Assembly: GCA_023256405.1 (NCBI GenBank)
Contig: JAGDXK010000025.1
Location: forward strand, 1 to 8,103
Length of the DNA: 8,103 nt
Origin: Nitrososphaerales archaeon
GTDB taxonomy: Archaea > Thermoproteota > Nitrososphaeria > Conexivisphaerales > UBA164
Direction of reading: 5' to 3'
The notes beneath the pieces are model-generated. The model was not told the origin of the DNA and did no database searches. It was given only the letters and a program-made list of their open reading frames with translations. The position numbers and the translations under genes were made by a program. Below, in pieces: positions 1-6,824 of the stretch. Positions within the stretch are counted from its first letter, which is position 1. Each line of letters begins with the position of its first letter.

Positions 1-1137
1 AGGAAAACGCTCTTCCTGACCAGCCTGGCCATAATCATGACTGGCGATGTTCTTGTAGGCATACTTTTCATCGTTCACGGCCTGAGCTATCCCCTTTTCG
101 TTACCCTCAGGGGCGTAACCGGGTTTGGAGTTGGCGGAGAGTTCGGTGCATCTATAGCAGCTCTGCAGGAGTTCACACCTGCCAGCATAAGGGGGTTCTT
201 CACCGGAACCGGCAATGCAGTTCTTTTTGATCTTGGAACCGTTGTGGCATCGCTTGTCGCAGCGCTTCTGCTTTCTCTTCTTCCCACCTCAACTGCGGTT
301 GGTACGGCATTCCTCATAGGAGTTCTGATCGCGGTTACAATATACATAGGAAGAATAGGGCTTCCCGAGTCCCCAAGGTACCTTCTCTCGAAGGGCAGAG
401 TGGACGAGGCCGAGAAGATAGCGGAGGCAGTCGAAAGACACGCCACGGAAAAGGGGATAAAACTTCAGCCTGTTCAGCCAATTGAGCTTGACTTCAGCAG
501 GGGTTCGGAGGCAGGAGGGTACAGGAGGCTGTTCGGGGAGTACAAGAAGAGGCTCGTGCTCGCGTGGACGCTCAACTTTACCGAAACATGGCCATACTAC
601 TCGGCGTTCTCTGTGATTTCGCTGATCCTGACAAAGGTTTACGGCTTTCCCGGATCGAAGGTTGCCCTGTTCCTGGCCGCTATGACGGGCGCAGGTGTTC
701 TAGGCGTTTTCGTGATGTCATGGGCGCTTGATGTAATTGGCAGAAGGCCAACCATAACGCTTTCATATGGGCTGGGAGGAGTACTTTCCATAATCATAGG
801 CCTGATCGTAACTGTTATATCCTTCAGCATGTTCCTCGTTCTTCTGGTGCTCCTCTACTTCTTCGTGTATGCAGCTGCCGGAGTTCTCTATCCGCAGATA
901 GGGGAGATGTTCCCAACCAAGGCCAGAGGCTCAGCAATGGGGACCGCAGTTGGCTTCGGAAGGCTTGGTGGAATAATAGCGCCTTTCGCCTTGGCATCCT
1001 TCGTTGGCAAGGTATCAGGGCTGCTTCCGATATTCGTAATAACCGGAGTAGTCATGCTGATAGGTGCCTTTGCTGAAATGGCCCTCGGACCTGAGCTCGC
1101 GAGAAAGAGCCTGGAAGAGGCAGCCAAGGTCTCTTAA
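1..1137 (+). CDS. MFS transporter, sugar/metabolite:H+ symporter type (5'-partial)
   Basis: Membrane carrier of the major facilitator superfamily, probably moving a sugar or organic acid with protons; the substrate cannot be told. The reading frame is open from base 1, so the gene is cut by the window edge: 378 codons are visible, and the first three residues (RKT) look like the end of the conserved loop 2-3 motif (DxxGRK). TM1-TM2, roughly 70-90 residues, are therefore missing, and the internal ATG at 37 is not the start. Visible family marks are GVGGEFG (about residues 43-49) with a following RG, the sugar-porter signature PESPR after TM6 (122-126), a charged central loop, DVIGRR between TM8 and TM9 (244-249), and a glycine-rich TM11 after PTKARG. 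About ten hydrophobic segments remain. It ends in TAA, followed by a T-rich terminator. Family is secure; substrate is not. Confidence 0.9.
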   Translation, partial: RKTLFLTSLAIIMTGDVLVGILFIVHGLSYPLFVTLRGVTGFGVGGEFGASIAALQEFTPASIRGFFTGTGNAVLFDLGTVVASLVAALLLSLLPTSTAVGTAFLIGVLIAVTIYIGRIGLPESPRYLLSKGRVDEAEKIAEAVERHATEKGIKLQPVQPIELDFSRGSEAGGYRRLFGEYKKRLVLAWTLNFTETWPYYSAFSVISLILTKVYGFPGSKVALFLAAMTGAGVLGVFVMSWALDVIGRRPTITLSYGLGGVLSIIIGLIVTVISFSMFLVLLVLLYFFVYAAAGVLYPQIGEMFPTKARGSAMGTAVGFGRLGGIIAPFALASFVGKVSGLLPIFVITGVVMLIGAFAEMALGPELARKSLEEAAKVS

Positions 1138-1160
1138 AAAGGCGCATAACACAACAACTA

Positions 1161-1173
1161 TTTTTGATTTTTT
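1161..1173 (+). terminator. T-rich archaeal terminator after first MFS gene
   Basis: Two T tracts (five and six T) separated by GA lie 24 bases after the stop codon of the first transporter. Archaeal RNA polymerase is known to terminate at such U-runs without a hairpin, and no stem precedes them here. The tract overlaps a possible TTG start (1164) for the next gene, which argues against that start. Confidence 0.55.
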
Positions 1174-1185
1174 GGGCGCATTATG

Positions 1186-1210
1186 GCTTTAAGCTTAAAA
1201 GCTTCAAAGC
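1186..1210. promoter_or_regulatory. Promoter region with imperfect inverted repeat, upstream of second MFS gene
   Basis: The left arm GCTTTAAGCTT (1186-1196) and right arm AAGCTTCAAAGC (1199-1210) are reverse complements apart from one bulged base, with a two-base AA centre. A shorter perfect 12-base palindrome, TTTAAGCTTAAA, sits at 1188-1199. The AT-rich core CTTAAAA (1194-1200) could serve as a TATA box and is about 27 bases before the preferred GTG start at 1224, the spacing expected for a leaderless transcript. A repressor bound to the dyad would cover the TATA box. The dyad is seen directly; its roles as promoter and operator are inferred. Confidence 0.45.
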
Positions 1211-1223
1211 TCTATTGGCGAAC

Positions 1224-2423
1224 GTGAAAGATATATCAAAACGGAATATCCTGATAATTTTTGCTATCAGAGCCATAAGAAGCCTTTTTGCTGGAATGCT
1301 GGCCGTCTCCTTCAGCCTTTATCTTTATGACGCGCTAAGGTTTCCCCTTTATGAAATAGGCGCAATATTTATGGCTGGTGCGTTCTTCACGCCTGTTTTC
1401 TCGCTTCTGTTCGGATACTACGCTGATGCGATTGGGCGGAAAAAGATGCTGCTGATCAATTTTCTTCTGATGAGCCTCTCAATAGCGCTCATAATTACAT
1501 CAGAGAACTACTTCGCGCTCATGACAGCTGTAGCGCTGGGCGGCCTAGGAACAGCTGGGGGCCTGATAGGTGGAGGCGTTGGGGCCTCAGCTGGTCCGAT
1601 AATAACAGCGCTTATAGCGGAGAACGCCGAAAGGGAGAGGCTGACCGCTTATTTTTCGCTTAACAACATGATATCCTCGTTCGCAGGAGGCCTAGGAGCC
1701 TACTTAGCAGGCATAGAGAGCTACTCAGCCTCCTTTTATGAGTCCTTTGTTCTCTCGCTTCTATCAGTAATCCTGGCTCTCTTCATAGTGGAAAGATATG
1801 TGCCAACCTCTGAAAAGGCCAGCTCAGAGACGAATAGGAGATCGCGGATGAAGGGCGAAGGTCCCAATTATATAAAACACTTCTCCATAACAGGCCTCCT
1901 TAACGGGTTCTCGCAGGGGCTGGTCAGTCCATTCTTTGCTATAATCTTCGAGGCCGTATTTGGCCTCAGCAAGGCCCAGATCGGCATGCTTTTTTCGATA
2001 GGAGGATATCTCACTGGCTTCGCATACATATTTTCCCCATCAATGAACAGGGCCTTGGGCTTCACCAAATCAATAACAGTAACCAGAACGCTTTCGGCCA
2101 CGGCTCTCCTTCTTCTTCCGATTATGCCAAACGCCGCGCTGGCGGAGGCGATGTACCTAATCCTGACGCCGCTAAGGGCGATCTCGCTTCCGATACAGAG
2201 CTCGCTGATGATGAGCCTCATAGGAGAGGAACAGAGGGCTACCGGAAGCGGGCTGAACCAGTTCTCCAGGCTCATGGCATCGGCCTTCTCAACGCTTCTC
2301 GGCGGATTCCTCCTTGAGTACGCGCCGCCCCTGATTCCCTTTGCGATATCGGCCTCGGCAACGTATCTCAATTCATACCTTTATCATCAGTACTTTTCAG
2401 ATGCTGAAAAAAGAATCAGGTAG
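1224..2423 (+). CDS. MFS transporter, DHA1/drug-efflux-like
   Basis: Twelve-helix major facilitator superfamily membrane protein, likely an exporter or solute:H+ antiporter; the substrate is unknown. With the GTG start it is 399 residues, a normal length for 12-TM MFS proteins. The loop 2-3 motif A is intact as GYYADAIGRKK (residues 64-74). The equivalent loop in the second half is degenerate (SPSMNRALG). TM4 and its loop are unusually glycine-rich (residues 106-124, ten Gly in 19). A polar loop of about 35 residues (SEKASSETNRR region) separates the two halves. An upstream TTG at 1164 would add 20 residues but lies inside the T-rich terminator and upstream of the TATA-like box. GTG at 1224 puts the start just before the first hydrophobic segment. 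No sequence similarity to the preceding MFS gene is evident beyond the superfamily motifs, so this is not a recent tandem duplicate. No T-tract follows, so read-through into aspS is possible. Confidence 0.85.
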   Translation: MKDISKRNILIIFAIRAIRSLFAGMLAVSFSLYLYDALRFPLYEIGAIFMAGAFFTPVFSLLFGYYADAIGRKKMLLINFLLMSLSIALIITSENYFALMTAVALGGLGTAGGLIGGGVGASAGPIITALIAENAERERLTAYFSLNNMISSFAGGLGAYLAGIESYSASFYESFVLSLLSVILALFIVERYVPTSEKASSETNRRSRMKGEGPNYIKHFSITGLLNGFSQGLVSPFFAIIFEAVFGLSKAQIGMLFSIGGYLTGFAYIFSPSMNRALGFTKSITVTRTLSATALLLLPIMPNAALAEAMYLILTPLRAISLPIQSSLMMSLIGEEQRATGSGLNQFSRLMASAFSTLLGGFLLEYAPPLIPFAISASATYLNSYLYHQYFSDAEKRIR

Positions 2424-2500
2424 ACATCTTTCAGGGGAAAAGACTTAAGCCTCGGAGCACGAAAAGCGGCTTTGAGAACATCCCTTCTTCTTCAGAAAAC

Positions 2501-2508
2501 AATAATAA
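2501..2508 (+). promoter_or_regulatory. Possible TATA box for the aspS-gatCAB operon
   Basis: AATAATAA is centred about 31 bases before the aspS ATG (2536), in the 112-base gap after the second MFS gene. This would give a transcript starting only a few bases before the ATG, and no Shine-Dalgarno sequence is visible there. The rest of the gap (2424-2500) holds no gene; a small dyad AAAGC-G-GCTTT lies at 2463-2473. Confidence 0.4.
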
Positions 2509-2535
2509 GCAACGAATTGATATTCTTTGGGTAAA

Positions 2536-3792
2536 ATGCTGATTGCAAGGAACGGAATAGTTGATGGCGCTGAAGCCGAAGTATTTGGATGGGTCCTCAG
2601 CGTCAGGGAGCAGAAGACCGTCGTCTTTCTCATAGTCTACGAGAACAGAAGGCAGGTGCAGCTTGTGATAAAGGAAAGGAAGCTCATGAGCCGAGGCATA
2701 AAGCAAAACGCCTCCATCTGGGCGCGGGGCACCATAAGAACTACCGACAGGGCTCCAAATGGCTTTGAAATACACGTCAGCTCCATAAAGGTGCTCTCGA
2801 GGCCAAAGAAGCTGCCGCCGTTTAACATAATGGCAGCCGAGCTTCCATCACTGGACCTCAGGCTTGATTACAGGGCGCTAGACCTGAGAAGACCAAAGAA
2901 CATAGCCATCTTCACGCTGAGATCAAAGATCCTCCAGTACTTCAGGGAGTACTTTGTCTCAAAGGACTTCGTGGAGGTGCAGACCCCGAAGATCATAGCA
3001 ACCGCATCGGAAGGAGGAGCTGCCCTGTTCCCTCTTATGTACTATGATAAGCAGGCGTTTCTTGCCCAGTCCCCCCAGCTCTACAAGGAGGAGCTCACGA
3101 TGGCCTTCGAGAGGGTCTTCGAAATAGGACCTATATTCAGGGCAGAGCCATCAAGGACGCTGAAGCACCTGAGCGAAGCTATAAGCCTGGATGCCGAGAT
3201 GGCCTACCTGAACAACGATGAGATAATGGACGTGCTTGAGGACATGGTAAAATACGTGATCAGGAGAGTCTACGAGAGGGACAGAGACCTTATAGAGAGG
3301 ATCAGGGCTCCCGTCATTGATCTTCCGGACAGATTTCCCCGATACACCTACTCCGAGGTTGTTAAGTGGATAAACGAAAACGTCGAGGAGCTACAGGAGG
3401 GGGAGGACCTGCAGGCAAAGCACCTGGAGGCCTTTGGAGGTCATGTCGGAGGGTTTTACTTTATCAAGGAGTGGCCGCTCAAGCTTAAGCCGTTTTACAT
3501 AAAGCCAAAGGACGATTTCTACAGCTACTCCTTCGACCTCATGTACAGGGATACGGAGCTCAGCAGCGGTGGCGAGAGGATTCACGATCCGGCCATGTTG
3601 AGAAAAGGCCTGAAGAGGGTCGGCCTCTCGCCCAAAGGCTTTAAGTACCATCTTCTTCCTTACTACTATGGAATGCCTCCGCACGGGGGCTTTGGATTTG
3701 GGGTGGACAGATTTATGATGGTGATTACTGGCGTAGACAACATAAGGGAAGTTGTGCTGTATCCACGGGACATGAGGAGGCTGGTGCCATGA
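2536..3792 (+). CDS. aspS: Aspartyl-tRNA synthetase, archaeal class IIb, probably non-discriminating
   Basis: Cytoplasmic enzyme that activates aspartate with ATP and charges tRNA-Asp and, probably, tRNA-Asn. It has 418 residues, close to the roughly 430 usual for archaeal AspRS. An N-terminal OB-fold anticodon-binding domain (1-90, FGWVL at 17-21) precedes the class II catalytic core. Core marks are the flipping loop ATASEGG (155-161), the aspartate-specific QSPQLYK with Lys184, motif 2 FRAE with Arg202, SSGGER (343-348), motif 3 GFGVDR (387-392) and the C-terminal PRDMRRLVP. Lys in QLYK supports AspRS over the related AsnRS. Pro74 (APNGFE) aligns with Lys85 of the discriminating Thermococcus enzyme, where proline is linked to tRNA-Asn acceptance; Leu21 occupies the Trp26 position. 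ATG at 2536 is preferred to TTG at 2527 by codon. Its stop overlaps gatC by four bases (ATGA), which fits use of its product by GatCAB. Confidence 0.95.
   Translation: MLIARNGIVDGAEAEVFGWVLSVREQKTVVFLIVYENRRQVQLVIKERKLMSRGIKQNASIWARGTIRTTDRAPNGFEIHVSSIKVLSRPKKLPPFNIMAAELPSLDLRLDYRALDLRRPKNIAIFTLRSKILQYFREYFVSKDFVEVQTPKIIATASEGGAALFPLMYYDKQAFLAQSPQLYKEELTMAFERVFEIGPIFRAEPSRTLKHLSEAISLDAEMAYLNNDEIMDVLEDMVKYVIRRVYERDRDLIERIRAPVIDLPDRFPRYTYSEVVKWINENVEELQEGEDLQAKHLEAFGGHVGGFYFIKEWPLKLKPFYIKPKDDFYSYSFDLMYRDTELSSGGERIHDPAMLRKGLKRVGLSPKGFKYHLLPYYYGMPPHGGFGFGVDRFMMVITGVDNIREVVLYPRDMRRLVP
3776..3780 (+). promoter_or_regulatory. Shine-Dalgarno sequence of gatC
   Basis: GGAGG, within GAGGAGG at 3774-3780, lies eight bases before the gatC ATG, inside the end of aspS. 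It is the strongest ribosome binding site in the window and supports the ATGA-overlap start. Confidence 0.7.
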
Positions 3793-4055
3793 AGTATTCT
3801 ACGACGAAGCTCTCGAGGCTGGCCGCAATCAGGATCAGAAAGGACGAAGAGGACCTCATCAGGAAAAAGCTTGAAGCTCTTGAGGAGCTGCTCTCAAGGC
3901 TGGACAGCGTGGAGGTTCCCAAGGAGGCCTTTGTGCTGGCCCCAGAGGGCTACCATGAAAGAGAGGACGTGCCCGTGCAGTTTGAATCAGATGAGGTTCT
4001 GAAGACCTTCAACAGCGTTAAAGATAGATACGTTAAGGGTCCAAGGACGCTATGA
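3789..4055 (+). CDS. gatC: Asp/Glu-tRNA(Asn/Gln) amidotransferase subunit C
   Basis: Small non-catalytic subunit that wraps around and stabilises the GatA-GatB pair of the tRNA-dependent amidotransferase. It has 88 residues, near the usual 90-100. The N-terminal half is a charged amphipathic helical pair (about 5-40, LSRLAAIRIRKDEEDLIRKK) typical of GatC. It is followed by an extended segment with the RED motif (58-60) and the C-terminal YVKGPRTL, matching the family's (F/Y)xVPxVL-like end. Sequence conservation in GatC is low, so the call rests on length, pattern and position between aspS and gatA. Its ATG overlaps the aspS stop and its own stop overlaps the gatA ATG, four bases each, indicating translational coupling. 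Confidence 0.9.
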   Translation: MKYSTTKLSRLAAIRIRKDEEDLIRKKLEALEELLSRLDSVEVPKEAFVLAPEGYHEREDVPVQFESDEVLKTFNSVKDRYVKGPRTL

Positions 4056-5440
4056 ACCTCAAGGGTCGCTCGTTCTTAACCATACTCAGGGACGTGGAAA
4101 GGGGAAGCATCAGCCCTGATGACGTTAACGAGTACTACTACAGGAACGCCCTCGCGCTAAACAACACCATAAACGCTTACATAACTCTTATAAAGCCACA
4201 GCAGAGCTCCTCCGATGGGCCCCTGAGAGGGATAGGCATAGCCGTCAAGGACAACATTTCAACCAGGGGCATAAGGACCACATGCGCTTCAAGGATGCTG
4301 GAGAACTACGTTCCTCCATACGATGCCACTGCGGTTGAGAGGCTGAAAAACAACGGAGGGTCAATCCTCGGCAAAACGAACATGGACGAGTTTGCAATGG
4401 GCAGCTCGGGGGAGAACAGCGCCTTTGGTCCAACAAGAAACCCGATAAACACTGATTACGTTCCTGGCGGATCAAGCAGCGGGAGCGCTGCTGCTGTCGC
4501 TGCTGAAATGGCTCCAATAGCCCTTGGATCCGACACAGGTGGCTCTATAAGGGCCCCAGCCAGCTTTACTGGAACTGTAGGTTTCAAGCCATCCTACGGC
4601 GCAGTATCCAGATATGGGCTTATCGCGTATGCCAACAGCCTTGAGGTTATAGGAGTCATATCCAAAACTGTAAAGGACGCGGAACTCCTCTTTAAGATGA
4701 TAGCAGGAAGGGATCTCAGGGACTCAACGTCTTTCAACGTTGACCTCACTTCAAGGGATGTTGGCAGGCCGAGGATCCTTGTTCTCAGGAGCTTTGTAAG
4801 GATGGCAGATGAGAGGGTTCAGAAGGTCTTCTACGATTCAATATCGAAGCTAGAGAGGGCCGGGTTCATTTTTGACTATCTGGATGAGTTCAGGGAGATC
4901 GACTACGTGCTCAGCTCGTACTATACGATCGCGTGTGCTGAGGCCAGCACAAACCTCTCCAGGTATGACGGAATAAGGTATGGTCCCAGGCTCGATGTAG
5001 CCGGAAACTGGAGAAGCTACATAGAGGCCGCGAGGGGCTTCTTCGGCTCGGAGGTGAAGGCCAGAATAATGATGGGCACATTTATACTTTCGGCAGGATA
5101 CTATGAGACCTACTATCTGAAGGCGCTTCAGATAAGGAAGGAGATAAGGGCTGAGTTCGAGAGGATAATGAAAGGCTACGATGCCGTGTACATACCTACC
5201 ATGCCGGTCCTTCCATGGAAGATCGGGGAGGGAATCAGAGACCCGAAAATGGCATATGCGGCCGATGTCCTGACCGTCCTCCCGAACCTCACGGGATCCC
5301 CCGCAATATCCATTCCTGTCGGAAAATCCGGGGAGTTCTTCGTTGGAGGCCAGTTCATAGGGCTAAGGGGAGACGACATGAAGATCATCAGCATAGCGTC
5401 TGAGGCGGAGAACGCTCTTGAAGTGGTCAGACATGAATGA
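4052..5440 (+). CDS. gatA: Asp/Glu-tRNA(Asn/Gln) amidotransferase subunit A (glutaminase)
   Basis: Amidase-signature-family subunit that hydrolyses glutamine (or asparagine) and passes the ammonia to GatB. It has 462 residues against about 470-485 for the family. The catalytic triad is complete: Lys66 (AVKDN), cis-Ser141 (GGSSSG) and nucleophile Ser165 (DTGGSIR). Its spacing of 75 and 24 residues matches that recalled for Staphylococcus aureus GatA. Other hallmarks are KTNMDEFAMGSS (108-119), GPTRNP (126-131) and GFKPSYG (177-183). The C-terminal part includes IPTMPVLPW and LTGSPAISIPVG, also typical. The motif GGSSSG has Ser where bacterial enzymes usually have Gly. The start ATG overlaps the gatC stop, with a short AAGGA four bases upstream. 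Together with gatB and gatC it forms the GatCAB complex; in archaea GatDE is known to handle glutamine, so GatCAB is expected to make Asn-tRNA. Confidence 0.97.
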   Translation: MNLKGRSFLTILRDVERGSISPDDVNEYYYRNALALNNTINAYITLIKPQQSSSDGPLRGIGIAVKDNISTRGIRTTCASRMLENYVPPYDATAVERLKNNGGSILGKTNMDEFAMGSSGENSAFGPTRNPINTDYVPGGSSSGSAAAVAAEMAPIALGSDTGGSIRAPASFTGTVGFKPSYGAVSRYGLIAYANSLEVIGVISKTVKDAELLFKMIAGRDLRDSTSFNVDLTSRDVGRPRILVLRSFVRMADERVQKVFYDSISKLERAGFIFDYLDEFREIDYVLSSYYTIACAEASTNLSRYDGIRYGPRLDVAGNWRSYIEAARGFFGSEVKARIMMGTFILSAGYYETYYLKALQIRKEIRAEFERIMKGYDAVYIPTMPVLPWKIGEGIRDPKMAYAADVLTVLPNLTGSPAISIPVGKSGEFFVGGQFIGLRGDDMKIISIASEAENALEVVRHE

Positions 5441-6824
5441 GGTTAAGATAGGCTTAGAAGTTCACGTTCAGCTCGTGAACCTCAGGACCAAGCTGTTCTG
5501 CTCCTGTTCCTCGGACTACAGGGGCAAGCCTCCTAACGTCAACGTATGCCCGGTGTGCACAGGTCTTCCAGGGTCCATGCCCTCGCTCAACAAAAAGGCC
5601 GTGGAGGAGGCGCTTAAGATAGCTATCCTGCTGAATGCACAGCCGTATCCGGTCTCCTACTTCTTCAGGAAGAGCTACTTTTATCCAGATCTGCCGAAGA
5701 ACTTCCAGATAACCCAGTACGACAAGGCTGGGGGCTATCCGCTGGCCCATGACGGTTCTCTGAAGCTAACGAGCGGAAAGGTTGTCAGGATAGAGAGGAT
5801 ACATCTCGAAGAGGACCCTGGGCGAATAGTATACGAGGGGTCAAGGGCCACGGCAAGATACTCGCTTATTGACTATAACAGATCCGGCATAGCCCTCGTG
5901 GAGATCGTAACCGCTCCCGACATGTCCTCTGCAGAGGAGGCAAGGGACTTCGTCGAGAGGCTTACTCAAGGCCTGGAGGACATAGGGATGAACATCAAGG
6001 AATTTGAGGGCGCGCTCAGGGTAGACGTGAACGTTTCCTATGCAGGAGGTGAACGGGTAGAAATCAAGAACATAACGGGCGCATCCTCAGTTGAAAAGGC
6101 TGTGATCTATGAGGTGTTCAGACAAAAGACCCTGTACGAGAAGGGCATCAGGGTTGAGAGGGAAACGAGGGCCTGGGATGAGAAGAGAAGGATAACCATA
6201 TCAAGCAGAAGCAAGGAGTTCGAGGAGGAGTACAGGTACATGCCCGAGCCAGACCTGCCGCCTATAGTCATAAGCGAGAGCCTTATAGAGAGAATCAAGG
6301 ATGAAATCAAGGGGTCCTATGAGCAGAGATATGAATCGCTGCTGAAAGACGGCATCAACGAGGAGCTTGCAAGAAAGATAAGCTCAAACAGGGAGCTATA
6401 CAGGATATATGAGCTCATCAGCTCAGAGGACTCGTCGCTTAAAGATGTGGCCGCATCGGTTCTGGCCAACGAGCTCTCGTATCTGATGAAAAGGGACTCC
6501 ATCGAAAGGCTTCCTGATGACGTAAGCGGACTGGTAAAGATACTGATGAACTACGACAGGCTGCCCGATCACTCGACGGTTGTGGAGCATCTCAGGAAGT
6601 GGATCAGAGGCGAGGAGGTTGTGATAAAGACCGCTGTGCCTGAGGCAGAGGACCTCAAGAAGGAGATAGAGGAGATTGTTAGAGAGAACTACAGCAGAAT
6701 TAAGGACCTTGAATACAACAAGAAGTTCGAGTACCTGATGGGGATCCTTATCAGAAAGTACGGCAAGGAGCGGAAGAAGGCGCTCGTAAGCGCCCTCGCT
6801 GAGATACTGAGTGAGATGAAGTGA
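5433..6824 (+). CDS. gatB: Asp/Glu-tRNA(Asn/Gln) amidotransferase subunit B (kinase/transamidase)
   Basis: Subunit that phosphorylates the carboxylate of mischarged Asp-tRNA-Asn with ATP and replaces it with ammonia from GatA. It has 463 residues (family about 475). The cradle domain shows GLEVHVQL (7-14; conserved Glu9, His11), a four-cysteine zinc site (Cys23, Cys25, Cys39, Cys42), HLEEDPG (124-130, metal-binding acidic residues), DYNRSG (147-152), RVDVNVS (196-202), VEIKN (209-213) and YRYMPEPDLPP (267-277). A helical domain and YqeY-like tRNA-binding tail occupy about 300-463. It lacks the AspRS-like insertion of GatE, so it is GatB and not GatE. ATG at 5433 overlaps gatA by eight bases and starts directly at the conserved N-terminus. 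TTG at 5418 would add five non-conserved residues and is less likely. The gene ends in a GTGA overlap with the phosphatase. Confidence 0.96.
   Translation: MNEVKIGLEVHVQLVNLRTKLFCSCSSDYRGKPPNVNVCPVCTGLPGSMPSLNKKAVEEALKIAILLNAQPYPVSYFFRKSYFYPDLPKNFQITQYDKAGGYPLAHDGSLKLTSGKVVRIERIHLEEDPGRIVYEGSRATARYSLIDYNRSGIALVEIVTAPDMSSAEEARDFVERLTQGLEDIGMNIKEFEGALRVDVNVSYAGGERVEIKNITGASSVEKAVIYEVFRQKTLYEKGIRVERETRAWDEKRRITISSRSKEFEEEYRYMPEPDLPPIVISESLIERIKDEIKGSYEQRYESLLKDGINEELARKISSNRELYRIYELISSEDSSLKDVAASVLANELSYLMKRDSIERLPDDVSGLVKILMNYDRLPDHSTVVEHLRKWIRGEEVVIKTAVPEAEDLKKEIEEIVRENYSRIKDLEYNKKFEYLMGILIRKYGKERKKALVSALAEILSEMK

Noticed and set aside
1164..1223. TTG-initiated 20-residue N-terminal extension of the second MFS gene
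   Set aside because: The TTG lies in the T-tract terminator and upstream of the TATA-like box, and the extra residues show no family pattern.
1868..2371. Open frame of 167 codons on the minus strand inside the second MFS gene
   Set aside because: The + strand frame has clear transmembrane segments and MFS motifs; the antisense product has no recognisable pattern.
2447..2472. Weak AAGCC/GGCTT stem in the aspS upstream gap as a possible riboswitch or T-box-like leader
   Set aside because: Only five pairs form with no conserved leader features, and the likely transcript start is downstream of it.
2527..2535. TTG start three codons upstream of the aspS ATG
   Set aside because: ATG at 2536 is a stronger codon and begins just before the conserved OB-fold; the extra residues (MGK) add nothing recognisable.
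2431..2775. Minus-strand open frame of 114 codons spanning the aspS promoter and 5' end
   Set aside because: It overlaps the conserved OB-fold of AspRS, its product has no recognisable motif, and no promoter or ribosome site is visible for it.
5418..5432. TTG start five codons upstream of the gatB ATG
   Set aside because: ATG at 5433 begins immediately before the conserved GLEVHVQL segment, as in other GatB proteins.
5433..6824. GatE instead of GatB
   Set aside because: The protein is 463 residues and lacks the AspRS-like insertion of GatE; gatA and gatC neighbours also point to GatB.
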